Part shown: in pieces, positions 43,998-45,748 of the stretch
Numbering within the stretch: the first letter of the stretch is position 1
Layout: every line of letters starts with the position of its first letter
DNA from: 66-474 sp051961995
GTDB lineage: Bacteria; Pseudomonadota; Gammaproteobacteria; Xanthomonadales; Rhodanobacteraceae
Assembly: GCA_051961995.1 (NCBI GenBank)
Contig: JBQCCR010000023.1
Span: 1-45,748, forward strand
Direction: 5' to 3'
Length of the DNA: 45,748 bases
Position numbers and translations under genes: made by a program
Notes under the pieces: model-generated
What the model saw: only the letters and a program-made list of their open reading frames with translations
What the model was told of the DNA's origin: nothing
The model's database searches: none

Positions 43998-45748
43998 ATG
44001 CCGATCCGCCTGATGCGCCGTGCCCTCCTGCTGTTGCTGTTCGTGCTGCCAATCTGGGCAACCGCGCAGGCCGCGCCGGAACTGCTGCAGGTCACCGACG
44101 CGTTCCGGCTGAGCGCCCAGGTCGCTAAGCCCGGCACGCTGCACCTGCACTGGACTATCGCGCCGCACTACTACCTGTACCGCGGGCGCATCCACGTCAA
44201 ATCGCTGGATGAGAACGTGCAACTCGGCGCGGTACGGTTGCCGGATGGCTTGAAGGAACACGATCCTTATCTGGGCGATGTCGAGATTTATCACGACGCG
44301 CTGGACGCGAGCGTGCCCTACCAGATCACCGGTGCCGCGCCGACGAGCTTGCGCGTGGCGGTGACGTTCCAGGGTTGCCACGAGGTGGACCCGAAGATCT
44401 GCTATCCACCGGCAACGCAGGATCTCGAAATCCCGCTCAGCGGTGCGGCAGCCGGCGCGATCAGTCTTCCCGACGCGCAGCCTGCCGCGAATAGCGGACT
44501 GGGCGCGGCCCTGCAACGCCTGCGCGGTGCGCCCACCGGGCAGGTCAATGGCAGTGACGCAGTGGTCAGCGTCGCGCCGGCTTCCAACGAATCCGCCGAA
44601 CAGAAGCTGGCCGGCGTCATCGGCGCGCACGGCTTCGCCGCCATCGCGGTGTTCTTCGGTGCAGGGCTGCTGCTGGCGTTCACTCCTTGCGTATTGCCGA
44701 TGATCCCGATTCTTTCAGGCCTGATCGCGGGAGCGGGTACGCGACTGACGACCGCGCGCGCGTTCGCACTGTCGCTCACCTACGTGCTGGCGAGCTGCGT
44801 CGTGTTCACGGCACTTGGCGTGATCGCCGGGCTCGCGGGCGCCAATCTCGCCGCGTGGATGCAACAGCCGGCGATCCTGATCGCCTTCGCGATCCTGTTC
44901 GTGCTGCTGGCGTTCTCGATGTTCGGCATGTACTCGTTGCAGTTGCCATCTTCGTGGCAGACGCGACTGGCGAACCTCAGCAACAAGCAGCGCGGCGGGT
45001 CACTTGCCGGCGTGGCGGCCATGGGCGTGCTCTCGGCGTTGATCGTCGGGCCTTGCGTGGCGCCGCCGCTCGCGGCCGCGGTGCTGTACATCGGCCAGAG
45101 CCGCGATCCGGTATTCGGCGGCGCGGCGCTGTTTGCGCTGAGTTTCGGCATGGGCGTGCCGCTACTGATCATCGGCACGGCCGCCGGCCGGCTGCTGCCG
45201 CGCGCCGGCGCATGGATGAACGCGGTCAAGGCGATCTTCGGCGTCGGTTTTCTCATTGTCGCGATCTGGATGCTGTCGCGCATCCTGGACGCGCGCTGGA
45301 TCCTGTTGATGGCCGGCGCGCTGCTGATCGGCTGCGCGGTGTTCCTCGGCGCGCTTTCGCGGCTGGCGAGCGGAGCTTCCGGCTGGCGCCGCGCGGGCCA
45401 GGTATTGGGCTTGATTGCGCTGGTGATCGGTGCCTGCGAACTGGTCGGCGCGGCAGCGGGTTCGCGCAATTTGATCACGCCGCTGGCCGGCCTCTTCGGC
45501 AGCGAACGCGGCGCGGCGCAGACGCTCGCCTTCAGGCCGGTGAAAAGCGTGGCCGACGTGCAACGCGCACTGGCGGCAGCGAGCGCGGCTGGACAGCCGG
45601 CGATGCTGGATTTCTATGCCGACTGGTGCGTGTCCTGCAAGGAAATGGAAAAACTCACGTTCAGCGACCCGCGGGTACGCGCCAAAATGGCGGACATGGT
45701 GCTGCTGCGCGCCGACGTCACCGCCAACAACGACGACGACAAGGCGCT
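43998..45748 (+). CDS. dsbD: Thiol:disulfide interchange protein DsbD (partial, 3' end outside)
   Basis: Carries electrons from cytoplasmic thioredoxin across the inner membrane to periplasmic DsbC and partners. A signal peptide (ATAQA) is followed by the alpha domain with Cys127 and Cys135 in QGCHEVDPKICYPP; the spacing is 7 residues, against 5 in E. coli. About eight membrane helices carry the redox pair in FTPCVLPMIP and LIVGPCVAPPLA. The C-terminal thioredoxin-like domain has the FYADWCVSCKEME active site. The gene runs off the window at 45748 about 50 codons after that site, so its last part is not seen. Neighbouring cutA is a common companion of dsbD. Confidence 0.93.
   Translation, partial: MPIRLMRRALLLLLFVLPIWATAQAAPELLQVTDAFRLSAQVAKPGTLHLHWTIAPHYYLYRGRIHVKSLDENVQLGAVRLPDGLKEHDPYLGDVEIYHDALDASVPYQITGAAPTSLRVAVTFQGCHEVDPKICYPPATQDLEIPLSGAAAGAISLPDAQPAANSGLGAALQRLRGAPTGQVNGSDAVVSVAPASNESAEQKLAGVIGAHGFAAIAVFFGAGLLLAFTPCVLPMIPILSGLIAGAGTRLTTARAFALSLTYVLASCVVFTALGVIAGLAGANLAAWMQQPAILIAFAILFVLLAFSMFGMYSLQLPSSWQTRLANLSNKQRGGSLAGVAAMGVLSALIVGPCVAPPLAAAVLYIGQSRDPVFGGAALFALSFGMGVPLLIIGTAAGRLLPRAGAWMNAVKAIFGVGFLIVAIWMLSRILDARWILLMAGALLIGCAVFLGALSRLASGASGWRRAGQVLGLIALVIGACELVGAAAGSRNLITPLAGLFGSERGAAQTLAFRPVKSVADVQRALAAASAAGQPAMLDFYADWCVSCKEMEKLTFSDPRVRAKMADMVLLRADVTANNDDDKA

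Overview
The window is a GC-rich chromosomal segment from a gammaproteobacterium. It most likely belongs to the Xanthomonadales/Lysobacterales (Rhodanobacteraceae- or Xanthomonadaceae-like). This rests on protein similarity as I recognise it and on gene neighbourhoods such as rubredoxin-thiE-hemL, adk-membrane protein-mpl, pcm-tolC-waaA and groES-groEL/cutA/dsbD. It also rests on many short palindromic and direct-repeat elements between genes. I see no rRNA, tRNA, CRISPR array, prophage or complete insertion sequence. Almost every gene is intact; only dsbD runs off the right edge.

Layout. Positions 1-5000 hold cofactor genes (rubredoxin, thiE, hemL), a two-gene operon pairing a secreted helical protein with a putative Fe-S-sensing regulator, and a Cys/Met-metabolism PLP enzyme. 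Positions 5000-8200 (minus strand) hold an operon of adk, a membrane protein, mpl and a LON-domain protein; mpl carries an in-frame palindromic repeat insertion. Positions 8300-13200 are a pyrophosphate block: PPi-dependent phosphofructokinase, a lipoprotein, the membrane H+-pyrophosphatase and soluble inorganic pyrophosphatase. Positions 13400-15700 hold an ArnT-like glycosyltransferase and a ferritin-like protein.

Positions 15750-18960 hold the most unusual locus. An Asp/Asn beta-hydroxylase-family gene is translationally coupled to a small sulfotransferase. These face a convergent gene in which the same two domain types are fused in one 614-residue protein. That gene follows thiC by only 10 bp.

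Positions 21000-30000 hold a TetR regulator, pcm, tolC and an envelope cluster (waaA, a lipid A acyltransferase, two glycosyltransferases, an O-antigen ligase-like protein). Positions 29960-36840 hold a zinc-finger protein, a YceI protein, an ELM1-family protein, glnE and an LTA-synthase-like sulfatase-fold protein. Positions 36870-40640 form a compact operon (sugar-nucleotide SDR, membrane GT2 synthase, TPR/beta-barrel outer-membrane protein) that looks like a minimal exopolysaccharide synthesis and export system. The window ends with groES-groEL under a CIRCE operator, then cutA and dsbD.

The genes divide into a pyrophosphate-based energy module, an envelope and surface-polysaccharide module, and housekeeping genes. 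The best candidates for undescribed biology are the hydroxylase-sulfotransferase locus, the Fe-S regulator with its secreted partner, and the three-gene polysaccharide operon. Repeats have also entered coding sequence: one inside mpl, and repeat-encoded C-terminal tails on tetR, waaA and a glycosyltransferase.
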